A DNA stretch of 64,000 nt from Sabethes cyaneus (lineage: Eukaryota > Arthropoda > Insecta > Diptera > Culicidae). The notes under the pieces are model-generated. The model had not been told where the DNA came from. It searched no databases and worked only from the letters and a program-made list of their open reading frames with translations. Below, one piece after another: positions 22,541-34,382 of this stretch (the first letter of the stretch is position 1; every line of letters begins with the position of its first letter). Location: contig NC_071354.1 in NCBI RefSeq assembly GCF_943734655.1, positions 138,370,642-138,434,641 on the forward strand, written 5' to 3'. A program made the translations under genes and the position numbers.

Positions 22541-25330
22541 GTTTTGTATATTATCAACTTCGCACGGCAACATACGCTTCTTGCTACGATCAAATGCGTT
22601 TTGCGTAGGGCAAAGTAGGCACGATTTCCCATTTGAATGCACGGCTCCTTACCAGTGTTATTGTCCGCGATCAACAGCGATCCCAAATACGTGAACCCAT
22701 CTACTACGTATTCGACGTATTTATGTTTAGCCCAATCTTCCTAGACTCTGCTTTCGGTCTAGCGTAGATTGCTTTCGCCATGGCAAAGCTGGGTATATCA
22801 AAGTTATCAGCAAAGTCTAGAAATTGGCTACCCTTTGTGAAAATCGTGCTTCTCGTTTCGATGCCATCTAGTCGGATCACTCCCTTAAGAGCGATATTTA
22901 ATAGCATGCAGGATAAGCCGTCACTTTATCTCAACTCTCGTTGTGTTTCGAAGGGACTCGACAGTGTCTCAGAGATGCGTGCAAAACACGTCACTCGATG
23001 CATATAGCTCTGATCAGTCACGTCAGTTTATTCGGAAAACCGTGTTCGTGCATTAACTGCCATCGTATGATGCTTTGAAATCAATAAAGATGAGATGCGT
23101 GGGGACGTCGTACTCCCGACATTTCTGCAAGATCTGTCGGATGGAAAAAATCTAGTCCGTAGTTACGCGAGCCCCTATGAGGCCCGTCTGGTAATTCCCT
23201 ATGATATCCTATGCCAGTGGTGGCCACGGTATAAGCATAATGCGGGCTAAATCAGATCTCCTCAATAGATCTGCGGCCCGAAATGACTTCTGACATTAAT
23301 AAAATCAACCTATTCCCGTCCACCATCAATCAAACCAGTCCGCGTGCCGCAAGGACCATATTTAAGAGCCGCAGTTTGGCCATCGCTGTCCTATGCTATC
23401 GGTGATAGCCGGCTTAATAGCATGTGGGCGAGTAGCTTGTAGGTGGCGTTTACCAGTGTTATGCCACGATACTTGCAGTAGTCGAGCTGATTACCCTTTT
23501 TGTAGATGGGACAAACCACTATTTCCATCTATTCCTCCGGTAGCATCACCTCCTTCCAAATCTTGGAAATTACCCAGTGTAGAGCCAGCGGCTTTGTTGG
23601 TCTTCAGCAACCCGATTTCTCGTTTGACTTTTTGGAGATCAGATGCTGGGACATTACTATCTTCCATGGGCACTCCTAGATTAACTTCCGTTCCACCTCC
23701 TTCTGAAACTTAGCCATTGAGGTGCTCATTGAAGAATTGCTTCCACCTGTCGATCACCTTGCGCTTGTTTGTGATTAGATACCCTTGTTCCCACACATGT
23801 CAAGTGTCGGTGTGTGACCCTAACGAGGTTGGATCACCTTCTCGTAAAACTTGCGCGTGTCATAAGCTCGGAATAACTGTTCTAATGATTCACGATCTCT
23901 GTCCTCCTCTTGGCGCCTTTTAATTCTCAGGATCGCGGTTAACTGGTCGCTAGCTCGTCGGTATTTAGCCAAGTTCTCTCTAGTAGCAATGCTCAGAAAA
24001 TTTCCCCATCAAACCATTCATTTGGTATTCTCCGGGGCTCTTCACCTAGTTCCGCGGTAGTGACCTCTGCGATGGTCGAACGTAGTCGGCCCAAATCGTA
24101 TTCGAGGTTTGAAGCACCTAACTCTTCGGAAGAAGACAGTACCTCATCCAGTATTGGCGTGCTCGGCAGATTGCGGGTTATCTAGCTGCTTGCTAAGAGA
24201 ACGGCGTCAATCTGGGTCATGGTTTGTTGGTCAGATGGTCTCCAAGTGGCTTTTTGGATATTTTTGTGCTGGAAAACGGTGCCACGGATCACAAGGCGTC
24301 GGGAAACTGCGAAGTTTATACATCATTAGTCGTTATCGTTCATGTCGGTGTGCAGGCTTTGCCAACGTATGCCTCCTACGGACAGTGACTATAGACGGCG
24401 ATGAACTGGAAGTGGTTGATGAGTTCGTATATTTGAGACCTCTGGTCATCGTCGAAAATAATACGAGTAAGGAGATTCAACGACCCTTTCAAGCTGGAAA
24501 TCGTGCCTATTTTTCCTTTCGCAAGATGCTTCGATAGAGGAACATACGCCGCCGCACAAAGCTGACGATGTACAAAACGCTAATCAGGCCGGTAGTCCTC
24601 TACGGACTTGAGGCAGTCGCAAGACTGCCGGACGACTATGCAGTGAAATCTGTTCTCTTCAAGAACCCCACCGGCACCAGGAATAGAGGGGCGCAACGTA
24701 CTAGATGGCTCGACCAGGTTGAAACCGACTTGCGCGTGTTAAAACGCGCCACAGATTGGCGACGAGTAGCCCAAGACCGAGCACAATGGAGAGGAATTCT
24801 TGATACGGCAAGAGCCACCCCGGCTTTCGGCTGGTAACATCTAACCGGCGTAGGGTCCTATCAACGTTTTATACATTTCTTTCCTACCGACCTGGATGTT
24901 CACATTCCCGATGACAATCTTGATGTACCACGGCGAGCAGCTGTCGTACGTTGCATTCAGCCTCGCATGAAGCGCTTTCTTATCATCGTCGAGTCTACCT
25001 TTGTGCGGGTAGTGCATGTTGATGATGCTGTAATTGATGAAACGACACTTTATCCTCGATAAACACATTCTCTTGTTGGTCGCCTTCCAATAAAACTGGG
25101 CCTTTCCACCATAGATCTCCCAAACCTTCACTCCTATGCGACAAATTTCCTGCAGAGCTACGATACCGAGTATACGGGGTACAAGCTGTTTGAGCAGCAA
25201 CTGGTGGCCACCTGCGGAATTTGATGATCTGCAGTTCCACGTACCGCGTATCCTTTCGTCGTTTTTGTTTCGTCGTTTTTGTTTCGTCGCCTAGGTCGAT
25301 GCAGAATATTCCGATCCGCGTTTGCTTGAA
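22540..25330 (-). pseudogene. RTE-like retrotransposon copy (EN-RT), decayed, with an insert of its own family
   Basis: On the minus strand from 25330 downward: endonuclease LVPRILGIVALQEICRIGVK and IKCRFINYSIINMHYPHKG (25200-24980), IGNVNIQVGRKEMYKTLIGP (to about 24845). After the insert at 24360-24838 it resumes with the CINFA and IQKATWRPSDQQTM part (24350-24200). A linker follows, then RT pieces at 23673-23491, and 22907-22704 with MLLNIALKGVIR and LDFADNFDIPS, where the motif C second Asp is Asn. It ends with YLGSLLIADNNTG near 22650. Multiple stops and frameshifts. Activity is excluded. Confidence 0.78.
24360..24838 (+). pseudogene. 5'-truncated RTE-like RT C-terminus nested in a minus-strand relative
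   Basis: The plus strand encodes LRTVTIDGDELEVVDEF, then (after a stop near 24536) RRRTKLTMYKTLIRPVVLYG, SVLFKNPTGTRNRGAQRTRW, LDQVETDLRVLKRATDWRRV and a final ATPAFGW stop at 24835-24837. This gives the natural C-terminus of the family, which is missing in most other copies here. It interrupts the endonuclease of the surrounding minus-strand element between the GRKEMYKTLIGP and CINFA segments. No clean target-site duplication was found. Confidence 0.8.
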
Positions 25331-25974
25331 TGTTCGTACGAATATAAGGTTTAGGTAGGTTGCCTTACTATGGCCGTGTTACTGAGTCTCGACCCAAGTA
25401 GCACAATTCTGCCACATTTATTAGAAATAACTTATGAATGACTTGTATTAGTCAACCAATTCGAAGATATTTTGGACGTATATCTAAACGTGGCATAAAT
25501 AGGTCAACCTCATTTTAATGATGTGTCAGACATTTGAATAATTTTTTTAAGATGATACTGTGCCTAAGAAACAAAAGAAATGGTTTAGAATGTAATGAAA
25601 CATAGGTATTTTATAGTATCTCCAGGGCGAGATAATACGCAAAGGACGAAGAGTGGTTCGTAGTTCATTCCTTTTTGCCAAACTGGGAGATCCGTGGATT
25701 AAACCAAGCTTTAATGGGAGCCAATAATATCCATCTTCGAGATTCAGTATAGTTTACAAAACGCCTTTATGGCAAAACGTCTTAACCAACGTGTCGCTTG
25801 TCGCTCGGTCTTCGGTCTGCAAAGCACTTAAATGTCTCATTATGTTCTCGACAATGCTTGTATTGTCTGGTACTGTTACCAGACATATATAGTTCGTGAG
25901 CACCAGGTTGCAATGGTCGGCGTGATAGCCGTTAACTGTCGTTCTAAAAATTGGATTTAAAAGGATAAGTGCGA
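25331..25974. other. Unassigned DNA
   Basis: Near 25391 a CCCAAGTAGCACA motif resembles the end of the MITE family at 51.2 and 61.7 kb, but I found no matching second end. Nothing else noted. Confidence 0.35.
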
Positions 25975-26340
25975 AATCCTCCGCCGCTCCTCTGCATCAG
26001 CATCGCTCTCCATTTAGCTATTGAACACTATCGACTTCCACGCGGGATACGATTCAGTTACGCACATGAGTTTTGGTGGATTATGCTTGAACATTGTTTA
26101 TCAACAAAACTACACAAGCTGATACGTGCTACGTTTGATGGTCCAAAGGCAAACGTCAAAATAGGTAATGAAATATCGGAATTGTTTGAGACGTTAGTTG
26201 CTTTGAAGTAAATTGATAGGCTATCGAATTTTGTGTTCAACATTGCATATGGCACATTACTGTGGATTGGCCACTTAGCAAGGATGCCAGCTGGGCGACT
26301 AGCAAAAGCAATATTCAGCTGAAAATCGGGTAAATACATA
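25975..26340 (+). pseudogene. RTE-like RT fragment with internal deletion
   Basis: The plus strand encodes WWIMLEHCLSTKLHKLIRAT, FDGPKANVKIGNEISELFET then ALK stop. This parallels the segment after motif A (LWxIMxEHGFPxKLxRLIRATLDG). It continues as LSNFVFNIAYGT and abruptly LLWIGHLARMPAGRLAKAIF, the C-terminal WAGHVARM segment. The FADD region between them is deleted. Confidence 0.7.
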
Positions 26341-28497
26341 GTTAGATTGAAATATGACACGATAGGTGAAGCATAACCTGAGATGTTACGCAGATTAGAA
26401 AAAAATTGTTTTTATTTCACCGAGAGAAATAAACGAAACGCATGAATTATTTAGGTGTGTGGGTAGATATTGAGGACAAAATAAAAATTCAAATGATCTG
26501 AGAAAAGTAATAATAATTTGTATCAATTTGACCACTTTATTTGATTTTATTTAAATTTTATCAAAAATAGGAATAGTTGTATCCTTAACTCTTTTGCACA
26601 TACATTATTACCGTTTGGCATGACGAATATCTATAGACAAATGTTGGAATTGTGACAAAAGAGGCGTACATTAGTTGTGCTAAAATATGAATGCTTAGAC
26701 CGAATAGCTTTATTGTTGAATAGCCACGCACACCATTTGTCATAGGAGCCTGCCTATCAAATCCATTTGGTTAATAAATTACTCCTGGAACGTTATCTTT
26801 GACGCTATTTTAATTACAGTTCATGCTACCCGTTCAAATTGAATGAAAATGCTAATTATTTTCCACTGCCGCCGAACGGTAACAAGACTGCCAGAAATAA
26901 TTTCGATTCAATTTAAAAACAATAATTAATAATAAACAATAAAAAAACTGTTTTTTTGCTCAGGAACTGACTGCCAGTAGTAAAAGTACAAACATCGTCT
27001 ACATGCAAGTACATGATGTTGGCCATCACCGGATGTGTCTGTGGTGACCTCTGTTCCTCGTCCACTGATTCCTCCTCACCCGTTGCCGTGAACACCGAAA
27101 GCCACCATCACCGGTCAACAATGATAATGATGTTCGTACAGTAATTTATTGTTTATTGGTGACCCGTACCGACAGAGGCCCTTGTAATTGCCATTTGAGT
27201 TGATTTACAAAGAGTTGCACAGATAAAAATCACAGCGGAGGTTTTAGGCTCACGCTCAGTACTCATCTATCTGATGACATCAATTTTAACTGACGTCAGA
27301 CATCAAGATTGAAACAAACCGTTCATTTCGACTGTCGTGTTTTACAACGCATAATTCATGATTTATTTTCGGTCTGATAAATTGCAACTGAATCATTTTA
27401 TTCCAGCGGAATCTTTAATGGTTTAGCTGAAATTGTTAGCTACCCGCAGATGACTTTTTCCATTTCGGTTAACAAACTCCAATTACAACAGTGATTCAAG
27501 TAAACAACTGTTTCAAGTTGTAATTAGGGATCGCAAAATGAGACCATCGTCAATGTTCCGTATCGGAAACCCTTGTCCCGTGAAAGGCCATTCTCCTTGA
27601 AACTAGGTCATCATCTAATTTTTATCGACCAAAACCAGTAATCCGACAATTGGGCATAACTTTGGCCTCAACCCTTCCAGTCCGAGAATACATCGCGAAA
27701 GGATTCCTTTTTTGTTCCGCGAAGCGACCCCACGCTCTGCTACCAGATAATTTGGCAGCTTTTGAGAGCAATCAAATAGAGTCGATTTTTGAGCTGTTAT
27801 ACTAAAAAAGATGCTTACGTTTGTTCGCTTGTCTCTTCCATGTTCGTTTTATTGCTACCCATTCAGCGAGCCCGACGACGCAGCCCATTAGGTGTCCTTT
27901 TTCTCGGCTGTAAATGATGGTTGGAATGGGCATTTGTTCCTACTTTTGTCATCGTGCGATGTTGGCTGTTGAAGCAACGGAGAGACAGGATCTAAACAAT
28001 CAAATTTTATTACAAACTAAGAACAGTGTCCTTATGGTTTTCCTCGCTGTGAAGCGTTAGTCGCTAGGAGACAAAAAAAAAGCTATAGCAATTTGCTTTA
28101 TCAGCTACTGACGGAAGCCGGTTTGGAACTGTTAAACGATAGTGCGGGCAACTGTATGGCAGTCGTATTATTTTTTTCTTTTTAGCAATCCTCGCAAATA
28201 CTGTCAAAGATTATAAGTGGCATCGAAATACGCATTACTGCAAGTATTCCTAGTTGTGAATATTTTGAGTTATATAGTAGTAAAACAAGGCGTAGGAATA
28301 ACTGATTAGTAAAAAATAGTGCAGTAACCCTTCGATCGACCCCGACAATAGTAGTCACAATAAGGCCCATCGAAAAATACTGGGCTTTTATGAAGCAGGA
28401 AGAGGAAGAAATGAAGAAAAAGTGGGTGTCCGTACAGAAGAAGCTGCAGCCAGATGTTGTACAGAACCTTATGAGTGGAGTTGAGCGTAAGGCGCGA
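26341..28497. other. 2.1 kb unassigned DNA
   Basis: AT-rich to 26.9 kb; then more complex sequence (26.9-28.0 kb) without recognisable coding potential or repeats. Possibly host non-coding DNA. Confidence 0.4.
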
Positions 28498-28743
28498 GCA
28501 TACGGTTATGGTATTGAATGACTTTTCAGGTTCTGTTTTTCGGCTATGTAGTCTGTATTTAGCAGTCAAAACGATGTTTTGCTTCTATATCCGACGTTTC
28601 GGTGGTTTTATTCCACCTTTTTCAAGGTGGATAAAACCACCGAAACGTCGGATATAGAAGCGGATATAGACTACATAGCCGAAAAACAGAACCTGAAAAT
28701 TGTATATTACAGTCGGAAAGCATACGTTAAAGTATTGAATGAC
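28498..28743. repeat. Long imperfect palindrome bracketed by direct repeats
   Basis: The left arm (28525-28618) and right arm (28623-28701) are complementary. The inner part of about 38 bp (GCTTCTATATCCGACGTTTC, then GGTGGTTTTAT) pairs with a single 1-base indel. After a gap of about 20 bases present only on the left, the outer part (CAGGTTCTGTTTTTCGGCTA then TGTAGTCT) pairs again. Flanking the palindrome, GCATACGGTTATGGTATTGA-ATGAC (28498-28522) recurs as GCATACGTTAAAGTATTGA-ATGAC (28720-28743). Each arm carries GGTGG, spacer, CCACCGAAACGTCGG, a layout resembling stem II plus the GAAA core of hammerhead-type motifs. It may be an inverted pair of element ends. Confidence 0.8.
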
Positions 28744-30495
28744 ATAAATATGACAAAAGCATACTAATGGGTCTGAAAATTTGAAAAGGATCGGTCAACC
28801 AGGTAATTTTCCACAACGTTTTTTCCATGACTCAATTTAAAGTAGGACGCCCTTCACAACTTCACATTTTTCTTTACGTCCAATTCCGAGCCGATTTTAT
28901 GCTTCCAGATTCTAAGCGTACTAAACTTTATTCATTGTTACTTTCAACGGATAGTATGATATATCAGGATTGCCATATGTTCATAGTGCTCACTTGCAAT
29001 TCTTGGTGTTTTATTAAATTTATTCGCACACGACCGATAGCGTGGAGCGTTGAGAAATTTTAGACCAGTTCAGTGAACCGACGTGGTAATTGACGCCAAA
29101 TTATCAATGCACGCAATCGAACACAAGCTACAACTTTCAGGATTCTTAGTCCTGTTAGTTGGTAATTGCCATAGAATATTTAAAGTTCGCATCCTTTTCT
29201 TGGCATGACAATTTCCGTAAGTTTCATTTCCGTAACGAATGTAAATTTTTGAACAAATCTCTCTATACATGTACATCGACTCGTCAATATGTGCACGTAA
29301 CAATGCATTTGAAATTCAAATGAGACCACAGGATTCGTAGATTCGTACTGAATATATCTACATACAAAATTTTGTCATTTTTCGCCCTGCTTTCTCAGCA
29401 TATCGTTTTTCGTGTTGATCTGATTTGGACAAGATTTCGATCTGCAGCTGTGCGGACATACACACCTCGGCCAAGCGCGAAAGCGAAGAAAAATTCTGGC
29501 GATTCCACCACCGCACAGACCGCCCCATCCGCTCGAGCTTGCTGTCCCAGGAGATGTCAGTTTGAATACGGCTGGAGCAGAAGTGTTGCGGCCAAGAAAA
29601 AATCGAATCGAAGAAAATTTATACTGGCTGCTTCTTGCTGTCCCAGTAGATGATGGAAGGATAGGGTGGAATGTTCCCCGGTGTCTGTTCTCCCGTTGAT
29701 CGCCACTGGTTGGTTGGCTGATGTGGGAGAATCAACTGGTTGCGAGACGTTGATTTCCAATTCAAATTTATTCGAGTTGAAATCCCGTCTGTTGAGGATG
29801 AGGGCGTCGACTTCCTCGAACCAACCGACTGCACGAAAATCGAGCGTCGTCGGAACTAGCGTCGGTCGGTAGCGACGCCGCAGCTGCACGGAGTCGGTGA
29901 ACTTGACCTGTTGGCTTAGTGAAATTGAAATATACATCATTTGAATGCGATTTGAGTTTTACTGCGGCGATGACGATGGAATTACTGTTGCTGCTGCCGG
30001 CGATGATGATGGTGGCAGCCAACGACCGACGACGTCGTCAACGTGAATCGTTCTGTATTCAGCCAGAGTAGTGATAGTATTTTACGATGCAAGACTGAAA
30101 ATGGGTACCCCATTTAGTGTTTTGGTTTTTTAGCAAGACATACACACTTCAGCTAGAACGATATCTATAGTGCCATAACAGCAGGAAATCGCAGGTAATC
30201 AGCGGTTATCCAATATAATTTTTTTTAAAATTTTGGTAAAGTTTATCACTTGAAGAAGCAAACATGTTAAAATCATTTTCACGATTTTGCATTCATGTTC
30301 TGCAAAACGTTGCCATTTTGACACTTTATTTCAACATCACAATTAATTAAAGCATACAGGCCTTAGGCCTAAAAACATATCTTTCTTAATATATTTTCAA
30401 AACAGGTTTTATTCTCTAAAAATTTTGAGTAAAATTAATAGATACACATCTTTGTTTAAAAAATCTGAATTCACACTAACTTTACGAACCGCATA
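28744..30495. other. Unassigned DNA, GC-richer at 29.4-30.05 kb
   Basis: Bases 29.4-30.05 kb are markedly GC-richer than their surroundings and contain a minus-strand frame of 127 codons (29557-29940) with balanced composition but no motif I know. It could be a fragment of a host exon or 5' UTR. There is not enough evidence to call a gene. Confidence 0.35.
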
Positions 30496-30605
30496 TCCCA
30501 AGCAACAATTTGAGTTTTATTGTAATCTTATAATGTTCTTCAAGACCAATTTTGGTATTAAATACTATCATAAGAGTAGAATAAAACCCAAATTGTTACT
30601 TGGGA
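30496..30605. mobile_element. 110-bp MITE, CCCAAGCAACAATTTG ends
   Basis: The left end TCCCAAGCAACAATTTGAGT and the reverse complement of the right end, TCCCAAGTAACAATTTGGGT, agree over about 36 bp with a few mismatches. A related left half lies at 37804 and a short match at 61954, so the family is dispersed. A target duplication is not evident. Translation yields only chance frames. Confidence 0.8.
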
Positions 30606-30956
30606 TGTAAATTATACAATTTTTTTTGAAAAGTTTTGCTTGCTACAGTAAAATAACTTCTTTAGAATTACTGTAAGAATCAACCCTTGAGAAAGTATGA
30701 ATTCAAAGAATATGAATATTTATAGTTTTGTCGTAGTCTCTACATAACACAGTAGGGCAGATGAACTCGATAAATCGGACAATTCCATATAACTTCTCGA
30801 GAGTTATTGGTATAGTTTTCTAATAGAAAAAAACTGCCTGAAAAGAATTTTTAGAGAATTAGTAGTCCATAATTTTGAGTGTTTGTGAAAAGTATAAACT
30901 TTTAAGCAACGTCTAATGCTGGTTGATAATAATTATCTGATTATCAAAGTCTTTTT

Positions 30957-31195
30957 ACCTTTGTTATACTATATAACAAAGGTTTAGAAATTGGTCGAAA
31001 AACATGAAATTGATCCGAGGCCTGGAGGGCTGAGTCACATATACCAATCGATAGAGTTCGACGAACTGAGCAATGTCTGTGTGTGTGTTTGAGTATATGT
31101 ATGTGCGAAACGCAATTTCTATCGCATGTTTCTCGAAGATGGCTGAACCGATTCGACTACTATTACTTTCGTTTGAAAGGTATTATTGCCTAGTA
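30957..31195. repeat. Dispersed repeat beginning with a 27-bp palindrome
   Basis: ACCTTTGTTATA, three bases, TATAACAAAGGT (30957-30983) is a perfect inverted repeat. The following TTGATCCGAGGCCTGGAGGG and the short GTGTGTGTGT run near 31080 look like a multi-copy mosquito repeat I have a general impression of. The family is not named. Confidence 0.5.
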
Positions 31196-32478
31196 GGGTG
31201 AAGAACCGGTTTTAAGCAGTCTAAGCGGGTCACTGATTGTTTTACCTTATTACAAGCTATGGGTTGTCTAAGTGGAGGATCTCAGCATACCAATTTTCTT
31301 GCTACCTTTAGTTCTTCAAGCTGTTACCATTGGAAGACACTATTGCTGAGCTAAACTTTTGATTTTTCGCTTCAAAAGTTGGAGCGGTGGAACTAATTTT
31401 GATCAGACCGAACATATTTTCACCCTCAAGGTGCTTTTTTGAGTAATCCTGAAATCTGAATTTTTTTACGTCTCCGTAAAAAATCCCACGAACTTTTCCC
31501 CCTATTCACTAAGTTCGCGTTCCTATCCGCGACCTACTAATCGGCATCTGATGCGTAATCGGCATAGCGTATCGGCATAGATGCGTGAAATGCCATCTGT
31601 CTAAATTGTTTATCTGGGCATACACTGACCGTACCGTTCGGCAAACGGTATTCGTCGTCTCTTTTATTCTCTAGTGTTCTTATGGGAAACTGCGAGTTTG
31701 ACGTCTCACTCGCTGTTCACAAGGATGGTGGGAGAACAAAAGAGGTAAACATATAGCAGTACGCACGGTCCGACTCAGAACAGTGTTATCAAAGCAAATA
31801 ACACTGAAACACATCGTTGCTTCATTAAATTACTGAGAAAATCTTCGAAAATTATTGAAAAAGCTGTCTTTTCTATTGTTTTTAATAAAGAAAAATTAAT
31901 TATGAACATACATTTCTCTTGAAAGTATTGAACCACGTTTTCACCATTGGAGATTTCAGTTAATTTCAAACTTATAATTCTTATTTCCAGAACCGAAACA
32001 ATGTCTTGCCAACACGATAGTTCATCAGTTATGCTGCAGCTGCTGCTACTGGTGAACAGGTTCCGTCAATTCAGAATTTGTTTTCAGTTTTGTTATAAAA
32101 TAATAAAACTTTCGGCTAGTGACAAAGCCTTAGATAATAGAAAAAAAGATAGTGAATAATATGGTATGTGACAATTGAGTGCTTGACTTTTAGAGTGGTT
32201 GTAATCAGTGCTGAAAAATATGATGGATTCGTTAGTAGCGAGATGGCGATTGCCTTCAGCAGCTGAAAAATTTACGTTTTTGGACAACAATTTTTAATTC
32301 ATCATATATCTTGTCGGAAACCATGTAAATTGTGTTTGTGTGAATCAAATGTATGGTTAAGTGATTTGTGAAGATGATCCTATCAAAAGATTTTAAATAT
32401 GAATAAAAAATTGTATTTTCAGCTCATTTATTTTCAACTGATTAAAATAGGTGACACTGCTTAACTCGTTCCTTACCC
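31196..32478. mobile_element. TA-flanked TIR element, about 1.28 kb
   Basis: The left end GGGTGAAGAACCGGTTTTAA-GCAGT and the complement of the right end GGGTAAGGAACGAGTTAAGC-AGTGTCAC align with small gaps. TA lies at 31194-31195 and 32479-32480. The left end also has GTCTAAGCGGG and GTCTAAGTGGAG, a reiterated subterminal motif. No transposase domain is present. Ends are more diverged than in the other TA elements. Confidence 0.6.
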
Positions 32479-32980
32479 TATATCACTATTCAATTGTTTC
32501 GTGGTCCGACATTTTGTTTAAAAGTTATAAGTAAAAATGTAAAAATTACGACTTTGTTCACGTCAAGTTGACAATTCCATCCTAGACTGTTATTATAGAA
32601 CTATCAAGCACACGTGAGCGAAGTTCCCAAAAGCAAACAAACATTGTCGAAAAGAGTACCCACTAGCCGCCATTAATCGCGTGAAAAGGTGGATACAACG
32701 CTGGCTTTGTACGAATTCAAAAACTATGGAACTTCAGTTAGCAAAGTATTTCGTAGAATACTTAATTCGCAGCTACGACTTGATTTCAATGTTAACGATT
32801 TCGTTTCGTCGTGGGTTTGCTTTTCGAGGTCGAAAGTGTAGGTACACTTTCAAGAGCAATGCCGAAGTAGTAAATTTGTAACGTAGTCCTATCTATTTGC
32901 TTCAATATAACCAACTGCACGTCGGCTGAAGTCTCACCCATAATTTGGTCCTGATGGATCAGTTTTATCAGGAAATTATC
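32479..32980. other. Unassigned AT-rich DNA
   Basis: Nothing recognisable seen on either strand; a 66-codon plus frame (32681-32881) is without motif. Confidence 0.35.
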
Positions 32981-33541
32981 TTCCTTTTCTTCTTTCTTCT
33001 TCTTCTACTTCTTTGTCTTCTTCTATTTCTTAAGGTAAGTAGTGCTAGTGGTGGCTCGAACAGCATTAGGTACTCTTCTGCTTTCCATTCGTTCTTGGAC
33101 TACTTGTAGCCAATTTCTTGAGCGTTTCGACACTCGGAAGTCAGTTTCAGCTCGGTCGAGTCATGTACTATTTACCACCGTAAATACCACCTTAAACAAA
33201 CTTCCAGCCTCATGTTTGTAGAGGACTACCAGTCTAGCTAACGTTTTGTACTTCGTTAACCATGTCCAGCGGCGTATATTCCTTGCTCGTGTTATTTTCA
33301 GCGGTGATGAGAGATTTCCACCTGGTCTAACCATTTAGCTCGCTGCACCCCTGGTCGTCTTATTCCTATAAATACCGCATTTGAAGCAAACACCATTTTC
33401 GTAAGCTAGTTGTCCATGATTCTTGCAACATCGTATCCGTCCAGCTTTAGCCACCTTTTGGATACTGGGTTCGCCATGATTCATTCTCCGCCTCCATATT
33501 TCGGCCTCCTTCACTATGGTTTCCATAGTTTCCAGCTTCAA
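32981..33541 (-). pseudogene. RTE-like 3' end fragment, rearranged, with GAA-rich tail
   Basis: From 33541 down the minus strand encodes EAEIWRRRMNHGEPSIQKVA and, near 33390-33300, RRPGVQRAKWLDQVEISH, C-terminal segments of the family. It then shows NIRRWTWLTKYKTLARLVVL near 33280-33215, which normally lies upstream of them. The non-coding end matches the 3' end of the copy at 43.0 kb (GTGGCTCG, CCAATTTC). It finishes in an AGAAGAAG-type purine tract (32981-33030, seen as CTTCTT on plus). The order implies two joined fragments or an internal rearrangement. Confidence 0.72.
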
Positions 33542-34229
33542 AAATGGTTGCCTTCTTGGTAACTTTTTTCAAATGTTCAACAGTGTTCCATCTTGAGTTC
33601 TACAAGGTGGGGTACAGCATAAATTGATTCACAAAAAACAAGTGAGATTAGCTGCTGATTACATGTAAAAATTAAAAAACCAGTGATAGTTTCTGGAGGG
33701 AAAAAGAGCTCTACAATCTTGAACGAACATGTGCAATTTAATGTGATCAACAATTTCTTAGAACATTTGAAAAGCGTACGAAGCGTTCATGAAGAGCTAG
33801 ATCGAAAAAACTGTTTTACCCAAGTAACCATAAGCATTAATCTAAAACCGTATATTGGAAATAATTCTGCATCCCAAGTGCCAAACTTTTGTATATTAGC
33901 AATCTTAATGCTTATAAAACGTATATTAACATTGTTGATGCATAGAAGCATTAACGTAAATCAGCATTAAAGAAAGCAATATATGCGCATATAACGTAAC
34001 AATATAATGCATTTAGTCAATTGCATTAAAACGAGCCGTAAGCGTTGATGAACGGCTTGTACTTGATTCTTATTTTGCTTGATTCTGCGGCAACTATTTG
34101 TGCCCTCTTCCATCTGACGGTTGTCGTCTTTTTCTACCCTATTGGTAATGCAGGACAAGTAGCTATGATATGAGAGGGAATATCACCAAGATTTAAATAC
34201 GACTAATTTCAACTCACTCAATCACATCC
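33542..34229. other. Unassigned DNA
   Basis: Near 33829 CCCAAGTAACCA resembles the right-end sequence of the 30.5-kb MITE, and AGCATTAA motifs recur to 33970. No complete element is defined. Confidence 0.35.
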
Positions 34230-34382
34230 GCTATGGTTTAGATAGCAAAGGTGCAAGGAAACGAATGAGGTTACATGACTAACTCCCGGTTCGAGCCCTG
34301 TCTAGGTGGTAAGATTATTCAGCATTTCATAAAATGGTTCTGTGTTTATCCTGCTCCCCTTGCGATGCAGCAAAAAAAAAAT
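34230..34382 (+). mobile_element. tRNA-derived SINE-like fragment with poly(A) tail
   Basis: GGTTCGAGCCC at 34288-34298 is a good RNA polymerase III B box. About 75 bases later a run of ten A (34372-34381) follows CTTGCGATGCAGC. A convincing A box is not visible upstream, so the 5' part may be eroded. It would be mobilised by LINE machinery in trans. Confidence 0.55.

Noticed and set aside
28590..28661. Hairpin followed by T-rich sequence as a transcription terminator
   Set aside because: Eukaryotic context and arms of 80 bp or more with repeated motifs point to a mobile-element palindrome.
29557..29940. Possible host exon on the minus strand, 127 codons
   Set aside because: Balanced composition, but no known domain and two overlapping frames on the same bases; kept only as an unassigned GC-richer stretch.
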